Shown here piece by piece: positions 26,270 to 36,029 of a stretch of DNA of 64,000 nucleotides. The first letter of the stretch is position 1. Each line of letters opens with the position of its first letter. The position numbers and the translations under genes are program-made. Under the pieces are notes generated by a model. It saw nothing but the letters and a program-made list of their open reading frames with translations, did no database searches and had not been told where the DNA came from. The stretch is from CBDEGU01 sp965238045 (GTDB taxonomy: Bacteria > Acidobacteriota > Terriglobia > Bryobacterales > UBA6623). The stretch spans positions 2,356,001 through 2,420,000 of the forward strand of contig CBDEGU010000012.1 in NCBI GenBank assembly GCA_965238045.1. The letters run 5' to 3'.

Positions 26270-29200
26270 TCACAGCCCGTCCCCGCCGCGCTGTAGCTTT
26301 ACCTGCCTTAGCACCCAGTCGCGGATCAGGCGATAGCCGGCATCATCGGCTTCGTAGCGCTGTCCGCCCTGATGGCCGTCCTCTTCCCCGGTCTGAATAT
26401 TTAGGGGCTTGCGCAGAAACTTGCTGCGTTCGACCTCGCGCAGATCGACGCGATCTTGCATCTTGCGGTAATTCGCCAGCAATTGATCGGGTGGAATGTA
26501 ACCCGCGGCGTCCGGGGGCTCAAGATAAAGCGTCGGCACGCGGCCGGGCACGCCATGGCATGAGATGCAAGCCTTCATATCGCGGTCGTTGATTTTCGTC
26601 AACTCGGCGAAAACATAGTCACGAAAATAGAGAATGTCCTTGATGAATCCATCGCTTGGATCGAGCCGCTTGGCGTCGCTGCCCGCCGGCGGACCCTGCT
26701 CGCGGATCAGCTTGCGAAGCTGCGCGCCGTAGATTTTGTCGTCACTGTTGAGAATGTTCTGAATCCGTTTCTTCAGCCCGGGCACGGGTTCCCGGTCCAC
26801 GCAGGCCGCCAGCGCTTTGCGCACCTCCGGGTTGCGCCGCAGGGCCGTCCTGTTGGCGAGCCGCACGGCAATCTCCCTGGTCTCTCGCGGCTGGCCGGCA
26901 TCGAACCAGGTCGTAAACATGCGGACGACCTCACGCTTGGCCCGCGTGATGGGATCGATCACGTCGACGCCCCGTTCGTCTTTCTGGAATAGCGAGCCGC
27001 CGCCATCGTCGGGCGTAACCTTGAGGTAGTCGATCCCGAAGATGTAGAGCGGCTCGGCTTGCGGGTTGGCGCCGAGCATCTTGACCGTGAGATGGTTTTC
27101 GCCCTTCTTGAGCGGATGGACGCCCAGCGAGTACGGGCCGCTCGGCGTCAGGACCGGCTTGTAGAAGTCCAGCGCTTCGGTGATGTCGTCCCCGTTGAGC
27201 GCGATGCGAACCGTGCCCATGTCGCGGTCGTAGAGAAACGCCGTCAGGATCTCGTGCGGCCCGGCTTCGGGGGCCTCGACGACGAATGTCAGGCGGGCTC
27301 CCGGTGTGCCTTCCCGCCACCAGAGAATCGTGTTCTTGCTCGTCAAGCCGTTGGGCACGATCTGTTCGGTGGTGCGGCCGGCGGTCAGTTCGAGAATCTT
27401 GAGATCCTCGGCCTCGGTCGCCCCCTCTATCGCTTCCTCGACACTCGGACCGCCTTGCTGAAAGCGCACCATCCACTCGGTCGAGTGCAACCAGACCAGC
27501 GGATCGCCGCTCACCAGGTCAAACACCGCCTTTCGCCGCAGGGTCTGATTCTCGCCAAGAATCTTTCCGGCCAGCGAGGCGCGCTGCTCGCTTGTATCGG
27601 AAAAATCGGCCGGTTGCGGATCGGGCGCCGGTTTGAAAGCGGCGCCGAGCGGAGGAGCCCGCGGCGGCTCGGCGGCGCGGGTCTTCACGCCGCTCTGAAT
27701 CAGGAGTTGGAAGAACGCCTGCTCGCCGGTCTCACTGATGCGGTCGAAGTCCCACTTGACCCGGGCCATGAAATTGGCCAGCGCCTCGGCGTCTTCGGTC
27801 CGGTTCGCCGCTAGAAAACGGCTGATCTTGTCGAGCAGCGCGGTCAGTGTTTGGGTACGGGCCGGCAGCGAGAGCGCTTGCGGGTTCGAGAGCGCCCTCG
27901 ACGCCGCCGCGATCATATCGAGATCCCCGCCGGTGAGCAGGCCAAGCAGCCGTTCCTGCAATGGCCCGTAGGTGATGTTCGCCGCCCCCTCAAGGGCCAG
28001 CTTTTTCCAAGGCGCGGGATCATCGGCGTCTTCTCTTTCATAGGTCGAGAGAATGACTTTGCCGAACAAATCCGAGCTTCCCGGCGTGCTGTAGCCCATC
28101 TGTCCCGGCCCGCCGTCGTTGCCGCGTTCCTGAAAGTGAGACGCCGCGATGGCGGTCATGCGGCGGTCGAATCGTGTCCGCCGCTCGGGGCCGGCTTCTT
28201 CGCGGCTATGGGAGAGCATCTTATAGAGTTGCTCTAGTTCCGGATACTGGTGATCGAGATTTTTTCCGCCGGTCTGGTTGGCAATTTGCCTATTCACAAT
28301 GAGCAGCGATACCGTCGAGTAACGAAGCGCCGATTCGACGATCGCTTCCGGCTCCTCGCGCAACAGCGCGTCGGTCCAGGCGCGATTGATGGCTTCGCGC
28401 ATGGGCGGATTCCAGACCCACCAGTGCCAGGCCGCCTTGTAGGCCCAGGCCCTCACGCCCGCAAACGAGTCCGATATGCCCGCGGTGAGCACACCGGTCA
28501 GCGCGCTGATATCAGCCTGGCTCCGCGGACCGATCAGGTCGACGCGCGTCACCAGCGCCTGCATGATCGACTGGCGCGCGCGCGGGCTGGCATCGGGGAA
28601 GGCGGCCAGCATCTCGGCCCAGCCCTGGTCATCGAGCAGTAGCTGCCGCAGGGACCAGAATGCCGCCTCCCGGCAGGCCTTGACCGGGTCGCCGAGGTGA
28701 TCGATCAGTACCGCAATGCCGTCAGGCGCGACGGCTCCGCCGAGGCCCAGCAGGGCCTGCTGGCGAATCTGGGCATGCGGATTGTTCGCCGCCTCGATGA
28801 GCGCCATCGCGCGGCGCGGATCTCCAGCCGCCTGGATACGCCGAATGCGCGACAACTCCTGGGCAAAGTTCTTTTTTGCTTCGGTGCCGATGTTCTGGCG
28901 GTCTCCCTCAGGCTGCTTCGGATACAGGCGGCTCAGCGCGCGGATCACGTAGGCGGTTGTGACGAATCCAGTCTGCGCGGAGATGTTCCATAGTCCATAG
29001 GGATACTGATCGGCGAGCAGCCATTTCGTCGCCCGCTTGATTCTCGAATCCTCGGGACCGAATCCGGCCGCCTCCAGCCCGATCAGCGCAACGGCCGTGG
29101 GCGCCGGGTCGCCGGGTTCTTCCAGACGCCGCCAAGTGTTCCCCTTATCTTGTGCCGCTCCGAGATCAAAACCCCAGCCGCCGTCGTCCTGCTGCAAGGC

Positions 29201-31093
29201 CGTCAATCGTTCCAGATCGCGGCGAACTTGCCCGGCGAACTTCGCGTGAAAGCGTTCGGCTTCGGCGACGCGCTCGGGCGAATGGGTCAGCCGGCCGACG
29301 ATCGAAGGGTAATCCTTCGGCCACAAACGGTAGAAAAACTCGATGCGATGACCAAGGTCATCGCTGACCTTCATGCCGTCATCGCCGGTGGCGACGATCT
29401 TGCGGGCCTTCTCTTCGAGTCCGAAGAAGTAGCGCGGATCATTGGTGTCGCGCCAGGCGCGCTCCAGGATTTCGGCGGCGAATTTGAAGACGACATTCGG
29501 GCCGAAATTCGAGCCCTTGCCCGCCGCGTTGATGCCCTTGGGGTCATTGGTCTGCAGCACGTAGTTTGCCGTTCTGCGCTGCTGATAGGCATGCAGGTTC
29601 TTGGGACGGAACGCCCTCTCGTGCAGCACGATGTTTCGTCCGGCGACACGGGTTCCCGCCGGAGCATCGCCCAGGTCGTTCGGCGCCAGGCTGGTGTTCA
29701 CGGCCGCGTCCTTGAGCTTGATCGAAGGCCGCAGGCTTTCGTACATCGTGTTGACGAGCCGGCGCCAATTCTGTACCGTGCCCTCGGGCCGGTAACCATT
29801 GCGAAAGGCATCGGCCACGCCCCACACGCCGCTATGGGTGTGGCAGCTCGTGCAGTTCTAGCCGAACAGACTCGTGCCGTCGCGCACGCGGCGATCGAGC
29901 GCGATGTTGCGCGGCCGATGAATCAGCCAGGCGTCCACCTCGGCCAAGTGATAGTACAGAGCCGCCTCGACGGCCCGAACCGGGTCGTCATAGGGTGCCG
30001 GGTCCGAGAGCCGAACCTCGAGTTCATAGGACGGCTGATTCGCCTCGATTCGTAAATAGTACACTCCGCCGGGCTCGATCTTGCGCGTCGAGAAGGTTCG
30101 AAAATTGGTGTCCTGCTGGTGGATGCGCTCGTTGAGATCGCGGCCTTCGTAGTAGCTGTAGACCGGCACGGGTCCGGGAATGGCCTCGGCCGGCGGATGC
30201 ACGTAGGGGATGGGATTATCGTTGCCGAAATCCTTACGGCTCGGCAACTCGCGCGGCTTGAGCTCTTCCGGGCTAGGCTCGCCCGGCTGATAGACACGGA
30301 CGCGCGCGCTTACGACCGGTTCGACGAGCTGAAAATTCGCTGTCAGGATTTTTGGCTTCGAGCCCTTGTACTCGATCCTGTACCAGTCGTCGGGCGATTT
30401 GCCCGAGCGAGTATTGTTGAAATACTCCAGCTCGTCGGCGCCGCCGAAGATGCGCAGAACTTGGTCGTCGTCGCTCGCCCGGAAAGGAAGACGGACGGCC
30501 TGCTCGGGCGTGTTGTTCGGCTCGGCTTCGACGACGATATCCCCGTGCTGGGTATGGCCGAGCGGGCGCAACTCGATCGTCATGCCGAGTTCGCTCAGGG
30601 AGGGTGTTTTCGCCGGGAGGGCGATGACCCGAGGCGCCAGACCGGTGTCGCGCGGGACATTGCCGGTCAACTGCAAACGATCGACGACGGTGAGAATGCG
30701 CAGCCGATAGACGCCGCGAACCGGCGCGCGGTAGACCAGATAGACGTCTGGATCGAGGCTGTAGAGCGTCTTCGACCAGTTGGCCGAAGCCTTGGCGTTG
30801 AGGTCGCCCCGCTCGCCCTCGAAGGCCCACTGGGTCAGCTCGGGACCTTCCCAAATTACCTCAAGGCGGCCATTGGGCGGCAGCGCCTCCGGGTCGTCGA
30901 TTCGCACACTGATGTCGAATACCTGACCCTTGGCGAGAGTCCAGCTCTGTTGCCAGTCGCCGGAAAAAGATAAACGCTGCGTGAAGGGTTCGAGGATAAC
31001 CGGATCAGGTAAGGGCTGGGGGGGCGGCGCGGGCAGCAGCACGACCCCGAGCAACATCCAGACGCCAGCGCCAACCGAGAAACGCTTCCACAT
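26270..31093 (-). pseudogene. Giant exported dihaem-type protein with cyclase-like and HEAT repeats, split by one TAG
   Basis: Both open segments (31093 to 29858, and 29857 to 26270) are in the same frame, separated only by a TAG at 29858-29860. Read through, the protein has about 1607 codons. In order: signal peptide (FSVGAGVWMLLGVVLLPAP), a beta-rich N-domain of about 400 residues, the haem site NCTSCH directly after the TAG, squalene-cyclase-like repeats (DDGGWGFDLG, DPAPTAVALIGLEAAGFG), HEAT-like helices (PHAQIRQQALLGLGG, PVKACREAAFWSLRQL), a carbohydrate-binding-like beta domain, and a second haem site CISCHGVPG. I expect a periplasmic cytochrome. The TAG probably replaces a Glu codon. 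It may be a pseudogene, a recent mutation or a sequence error. Confidence 0.82.
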
Positions 31094-31176
31094 AGACCCT
31101 CCGGATCGAACACAGTCGCGGGGTGAATCTATTATATCGACGCCCTAATACCGGCGCTTCGCCAGCCCGCCAGCCG

Positions 31177-31295
31177 GGCATTGTCAAGTTAACGCACCAC
31201 AAGCTGAGACAGCTCCAAGATAGGGGTACGAGACCACGCCTGAATACTCGATCCGGTGGCTTGGTCCCTCGGCTACCAGTCAACTTGACAATGCC
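31177..31295. repeat. 119-bp inverted-repeat element
   Basis: The perfect 14-bp ends GGCATTGTCAAGTT and AACTTGACAATGCC (16 of 17 positions match when extended) bracket a gene-free 119-bp segment upstream of the toxin-antitoxin pair. It is a MITE-like element, and this is its only copy in the window. Confidence 0.65.
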
Positions 31296-31327
31296 AAGAA
31301 GGGTGATCTTTTGGGGACATGTTCCTG

Positions 31328-31344
31328 TTGACATGCGTTGTCAA
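31328..31344 (+). promoter_or_regulatory. Operator-like palindrome upstream of HigBA-type genes
   Basis: TTGACA-N5-TGTCAA, 17 bases before the ATG at 31362. It overlaps a possible -35 hexamer (TTGACA) and suits autoregulation by the downstream XRE antitoxin. Confidence 0.5.
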
Positions 31345-31361
31345 ATATGACACCATAGCCT

Positions 31362-31715
31362 ATGAGCAGCAGGGACGCCAGACCGATCTCCTGGATCAAG
31401 GCTGCCCGGAAGGACTTCGAAGCCTTTCCGCAAGGGACGCAGATCGAAATCCTGCGGGCGCTGACGATCACGGCCGAAGGCCGTAAGGCCGATATCGCCA
31501 AGCCCATGAAGGGCTTCGGTTCGGGCGTTTTCGAAGTGGCGCTCAAGTACCGTTCTGACGCCTACCGGACGGTCTACGTTCTACAGTTGGGCGATGACAT
31601 TTGGGTTCTGCACGCCTTCCAGAAGAAGGCGAAGCAAGGCATCAAGACCCCGAAGAAGGACCTCGATCTGATCCGCGAGCGTCTCAAACGATTGAAGAAG
31701 GAGTTGCAGCAATGA
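31362..31715 (+). CDS. higB: HigB-type toxin (Gp49/RelE-ParE superfamily)
   Basis: 117 residues. The phage Gp49-like HigB pattern is clear: FEAFPQGTQIEILRALTIT, then AYRTVYVLQLGDDIWVLHAF, KKAKQGIKTPKKDLDLIRER. Family knowledge: ribosome-dependent mRNA endonucleases, neutralised by a HigA-type XRE antitoxin. The gene order is toxin first, as in higBA, and the antitoxin start overlaps its stop by four bases (ATGA). Confidence 0.88.
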   Translation: MSSRDARPISWIKAARKDFEAFPQGTQIEILRALTITAEGRKADIAKPMKGFGSGVFEVALKYRSDAYRTVYVLQLGDDIWVLHAFQKKAKQGIKTPKKDLDLIRERLKRLKKELQQ

Positions 31716-32047
31716 CCGACAGCAAAGACGAGTTGGAGCTCGTGCGCGGCAGCGGCAACGTGTTCCGCGATCTCGGCCACCCGGCCGCGGATGTCGAGCA
31801 GACCAAAGCGATTCTCGCCGCCAAGATCATCGGCATCTTGGACGATGAAGGGCTCTCGACGCGCAAGGCGCAGGAGAAGACCGGCATCAACCACGCCGAT
31901 TTCGCCCGCATCCGGGGCGCGAAGCTGAACCGCTTTACGATCGACCGGCTGATGACGATTATCGCTCGTTTGGGCAGGCAGGTCGAAATCCAGATCAGCG
32001 TGCAGCCGCGGGCCCAGGGCAGCGAAGAAGCACGCGCGCATCGTTAA
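31712..32047 (+). CDS. higA: HigA-type XRE antitoxin
   Basis: 111 residues from ATG 31712, overlapping the toxin stop. It carries a helix-turn-helix of the nitrogen-fixation-regulation/XRE antitoxin type: ILDDEGLSTRKAQEKTGINH and ADFARIRGAKLNRFTIDRLM. It would bind the toxin and repress the pair via the upstream palindrome. It looks intact. Confidence 0.88.
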   Translation: MTDSKDELELVRGSGNVFRDLGHPAADVEQTKAILAAKIIGILDDEGLSTRKAQEKTGINHADFARIRGAKLNRFTIDRLMTIIARLGRQVEIQISVQPRAQGSEEARAHR

Positions 32048-32216
32048 GGCCCCGGGAGATCCAAGGTAGTCCTTCTTTTTGCGGCGGGGCTGAGTGCAAC
32101 CAGCGGGTGGGGCTCTGCTGCTGGGGGTGTTGCGGGGCGGAAATTGTTTGTGTTCCCTGCCGCAAGGGTGTACTATGCCCCAGCCGGAGTCCAAATCGGA
32201 TATTCCGCCGTGTGGG

Positions 32217-32246
32217 TTAACAGCAACAGTCCCGTGGCGGTATAAT
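32217..32246 (+). promoter_or_regulatory. Sigma70-type promoter for the kinase gene
   Basis: TTAACA at 32217-32222, an 18-base spacer and a perfect TATAAT at 32241-32246. The expected transcript start (about 32253) lies between the two possible start codons, favouring translation from ATG 32269. Confidence 0.7.
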
Positions 32247-32268
32247 CTTGCCAGGCGCGGTCGGGGCT

Positions 32269-35012
32269 ATGATCGGTCAAACTATCTCCCACTACAAGAT
32301 CACCGAGAAGCTCGGCGAAGGCGGCATGGGTGTCGTCTATAAGGCCCAGGACCTCAAACTCGACCGCCCCGTCGCCCTCAAATTCCTCGCACCGCACCTG
32401 CTGCGCGACGAAGAAGGCCGCAGGCGCTTCGAGCGCGAGGCCAAGGCGGCTGCCAAGCTCGATCATCCCAACATCTGCGCCGTTCACGAGATCGACGAGG
32501 TTGATGGCCGCACCTTCATCGTCATGGCCTTCCTCGATGGCCGGCCTCTGAGTAAGCGGATCGCCGAAGGCCCGCTCAAGCTTCCCGAAGCGCTCTCGAT
32601 CGCCATCCAGATGGCCGAGGGACTCGACGCCGCCCACGAAAACGGCATTACGCATCGCGACATCAAGCCCGATAACGTGATGCTGATGGAAGGCTCGCGC
32701 GGGCTCGTGAAGTTGATGGACTTCGAACTGGCGCAACTAGCGGACAGCTCGATGCTCACCCGCGAGGGAACGACTCTGGGAACACCCGCCTACATGTCGC
32801 CCGAGCAAGCGTTGGGAGAGCCCACCGACCGGCGCTCCGATGTTTGGGGACTCGGCGCGGTCGTCTATGAGATGGTCGCCGGAGAACGGCCTTTCAAGGG
32901 CGAGGTCGAACAGGCCATCGTCTACTCGATTCTCAATGAGCAGCCCGAGCCTCTGACGGCTCTGCGCACCGGCGTGCCGAAAGACCTGGAAGGAATCGTT
33001 GACAAGTGTCTGGCGAAGCAAGCGGACGAGCGCTACCAGCACGTCACCGATCTGCTCGTGGATCTGCAAGCGGTGCGCCGCGCTCTGGAGCCGCAAGCCC
33101 GGACAACTCCCGCAGGTCTGGCGCGCGCCAAGCCCGTGACGCCGATGGTCATTGGTGCCGCCGCCGCGCTCCTGCTCGTGGCGGTTGGCCTTACTTGGTG
33201 GCTCACCCGCTCATCGGACACAGCCGCTCCCCCTCAATACAAACTGACTCAGATTACGCGTGATACGGGTTACACCGCCGATCCGGCTCTTTCGCCCGAC
33301 GGCAAACTGCTAGCCTATGCCTCGGATCGTAAGGGAGACGGGAACCTTGACATTTGGGTGCGGCAACTGACCGGCGGGGGAAATCCGTTCCGCCTGACGC
33401 ACCACGAAGCCGACGACTACGAGCCGTCATTCTCGCCCGACGGCAGCCGAATCGTCTTTATCTCGAACCGCGATGATAGCGGGATTTACGTGGTTCCGGC
33501 GCTCGGCGGAAGTCCGACACGCATTGGACGTGGCGGGCGAGGGGGGGGATATCGACACCCCGCTTCTCTCCAGATGGGAAGTGGGTCAGTTATTCTCGCC
33601 ACAGGCGAGATACCGATTTTCAAAACTTCAGCCATATTGAGATCGTCCCGGCTTCGGGCGGTTCACCGCGGGTCGTGGAGCCAAACCTGCCAATTGCCGG
33701 CGAGCCGATCTGGTCACCCGACGGGCAGTATCTGATGTTTATAGGGAGCGAGGAACCGGGCGGGATTGGCAAGCAGATAAACCTCGACTGGTGGCTTGTG
33801 CCCGCGGCCGGGGGCGAGCCCGTCCGGCTAGGCGCTAGAGAGCTGTTCGAAAGACATGGAATCGTGAGAGGGGGAACTGCCGTCGGCGACACCAACTGGA
33901 GGGATTTCCCGGCTCCTCGCGCTTGGCTGGCTGACGGTAACCGAGTGGTCTTCGGCGGGTCGATCGCTGGCGCGGCAGCCAATCTGTGGCAGGTTCGCAT
34001 CTCACCCAGCGGCGCAAGACTTGTCGGTGGGCCCCAGCGGCTCACCTCGGGAACGGGCGAGGAAGACCCTTCCGTCTCCCAAGGCGGCCGAATTGCGTTC
34101 GTCAACGCCGCCCGCGATTGGGATATCTGGAGCCTGCCGCTGGATGCCGATCGCGCCGAGGTGCGGGGAGAACCGGAGAGGGTCGTCTCAGGGCTGAGCA
34201 ACGAGCTGTACCCATCGATCTCGTCCGACGGGCAAAGGCTTTCCTACGTGTCAGACCGCGCCGGCAACTTCGACATGCGGCTTCATGACCTGGAAACAGG
34301 CGAGGACACGCCCATAACGATCGGTCCCGAGAGCGAGAGCCGGGGAACGATTTCACCCGACGGCTCAATGGTCTCGTTCGTGCGCAGGGAGCAAGACAAA
34401 GTCAACCTTTACGTCATGGACCTCGTCCAAAGGAGAGCGACGCGGTTGGTCGAGGGTGTCGGTAGCATGTATGACTGGATGCCGGACGGCAAACGAATCC
34501 TGTACTACACTCCTCCACCTCTACGGTTCAAGACCGTGAATGCGGAGACACGCGCACAGGCCGGTGTCAATCTCACGCACCCCGAGTACCAACCGGCAAC
34601 GACTCGATTCTCTCCCGATGGTGAGTGGCTTGCGTTCAATCTAGCGGTCCAACCCGAATGGCCGATCTTCATTTCCCATATCGAGCAGGGCCAACCAACC
34701 GCACACGACGAATGGATTCAGATCACCAAGGGTTCGGTCGCTGCCCACCCTTGGTGGTCGCCTGACGGAAATACGCTGTACTTCCAATCTAAGCGCGACG
34801 GGTTCCATTGCCTCTATGCCCAGCCTTTGGAGCCTGCAACTAAAAAGCCGCAAGGGCCCCTGAAGTCGATACGGCACTTCCACGGGCGCGTTCGCACCGT
34901 CAGTCTTGGTAGGGGGAGGTTGGGCTACGGCATGACCAGCGATCGTCTTTATCTCCCGCTCAGCGAACCCAAGGCCAACATCTGGCTGGCCGAGCCGCAA
35001 GAGGCGCAGTAA
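32269..35012 (+). pseudogene. Ser/Thr protein kinase with TolB/WD40-like propeller, frameshifted in a G8 tract
   Basis: From ATG 32269: kinase domain with P-loop GEGGMG (16-21), VALK Lys38, HRDIKPDN (129-136) and TPAYMSPEQ activation segment. The usual DFG reads DFE (151-153). A membrane helix (MVIGAAAALLLVAVGLTWWL) precedes a periplasmic propeller with repeated SPDG motifs. At G8 (33541-33548) the frame is lost: the first frame stops at 33735, while the propeller continues in another frame (TPRFSPDGKWVSY...) to 35012. One extra G or two fewer would restore about 915 codons. Hence the intact form would be a transmembrane kinase-sensor typical of Acidobacteriota. Confidence 0.85.
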
Positions 35013-35065
35013 GACGAGGCCGCGCCAGGCCAAAATGGAAATCCTGGCTTAGGAGTCAACCAGCG

Positions 35066-35863
35066 GTGGACACTATCAGAGTCGGCGTAGCCCAAATTTC
35101 TCAAAGCGGCCAGATCCAGCAAAACCTTGTGAGCGCGCTCGCCATGATCAAGCGCGCAGCCAGCGAAGGCATCGAACTGCTTTGCTTCCCCGAAACCCAC
35201 CTGGCAGGCTACCGTGTCGGGGTCTCCCTGCCCGATGCGCCTTGCGACACCCAGGCACTCGGCCAAGCCCTCACCGCGATCGCCGCCGCCTGCCGCGATC
35301 ATTCCATCGGCGCGATCGTCGGAACGGAAACCCCGAACGGAAACGACAAGCCGTTCAATAGCGCCGTCGTTTTCGACCGCCAAGGCCGCAACCTCGCGGT
35401 CCACCACAAGTCACGGCTGACGCCCGGCGACGCCCTCGGGTACTCGGCGGGAACCGAGCCAACGCTATTCGAATTCCAGGGGATTGAGATGGGCTTGGTC
35501 ATCTGCTTCGAGGGCTTCCGCTTCCCTGAAACCACGCGCTCTCTGGCGCGAGCAGGCGCCCGCATCGTCTTCCATCCGCAGTTCAACCATGTCTTGCCCA
35601 ACATGGAGTGGAAACTGCCGGTCCACGAAGCGCTTCTCACCGCCCGCGCCGCTGAGAACAGCATCTACTTCATTTCCGCCAACATGTGCCATCCGCGCAA
35701 TAACTGCCGCTCGCTGATCATCGGCCCCGACGGCTTGATCCTGCAAGCCTCGGAGCTGGGCAAAGAGGCCCTGCTGATGGCGGATCTTGATCCGCGAAAG
35801 GCGAACCACGCTTTCCTCCATGACGACCTCGCCGCCATGGCGAAGGCGCTGGCCGAGACTTGA
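35066..35863 (+). CDS. Carbon-nitrogen hydrolase (nitrilase superfamily)
   Basis: 265 residues from GTG 35066. The catalytic triad is visible: Glu43 in CFPETHLAGY, Lys115 in VHHKSRLTPGD and Cys147 in LVICFEGFRFPE. The enzyme hydrolyses amides or nitriles; the closest subclass (amidase, carbamoylase or omega-amidase) cannot be decided here. No signal peptide, so it is cytoplasmic. It follows the kinase gene by 53 bases on the same strand. Confidence 0.9.
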   Translation: MDTIRVGVAQISQSGQIQQNLVSALAMIKRAASEGIELLCFPETHLAGYRVGVSLPDAPCDTQALGQALTAIAAACRDHSIGAIVGTETPNGNDKPFNSAVVFDRQGRNLAVHHKSRLTPGDALGYSAGTEPTLFEFQGIEMGLVICFEGFRFPETTRSLARAGARIVFHPQFNHVLPNMEWKLPVHEALLTARAAENSIYFISANMCHPRNNCRSLIIGPDGLILQASELGKEALLMADLDPRKANHAFLHDDLAAMAKALAET

Positions 35864-36029
35864 TTCGGATGGAGAGAAGGGCGGGCGAGCGCTCACGAAA
35901 CTGGGGGTGTTCGGCGCCGTGAAACGCCACTTGCGATATGATTCCAACATGCGCGGCAACCTCATGCGTTCCCTTGGCACTTGCAATCGCGGGATGGGCG
36001 CAACACCGATCGCTTGGGTTAACGCCTTG

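Noticed and set aside
29858..29860. TAG as a recoded amino acid (pyrrolysine or suppressed stop)
   Set aside because: Other genes here, including malQ and glgX neighbours, end normally with TAG (for example malQ at 41303-41305), and no pyl genes are seen; a mutation or error is simpler.
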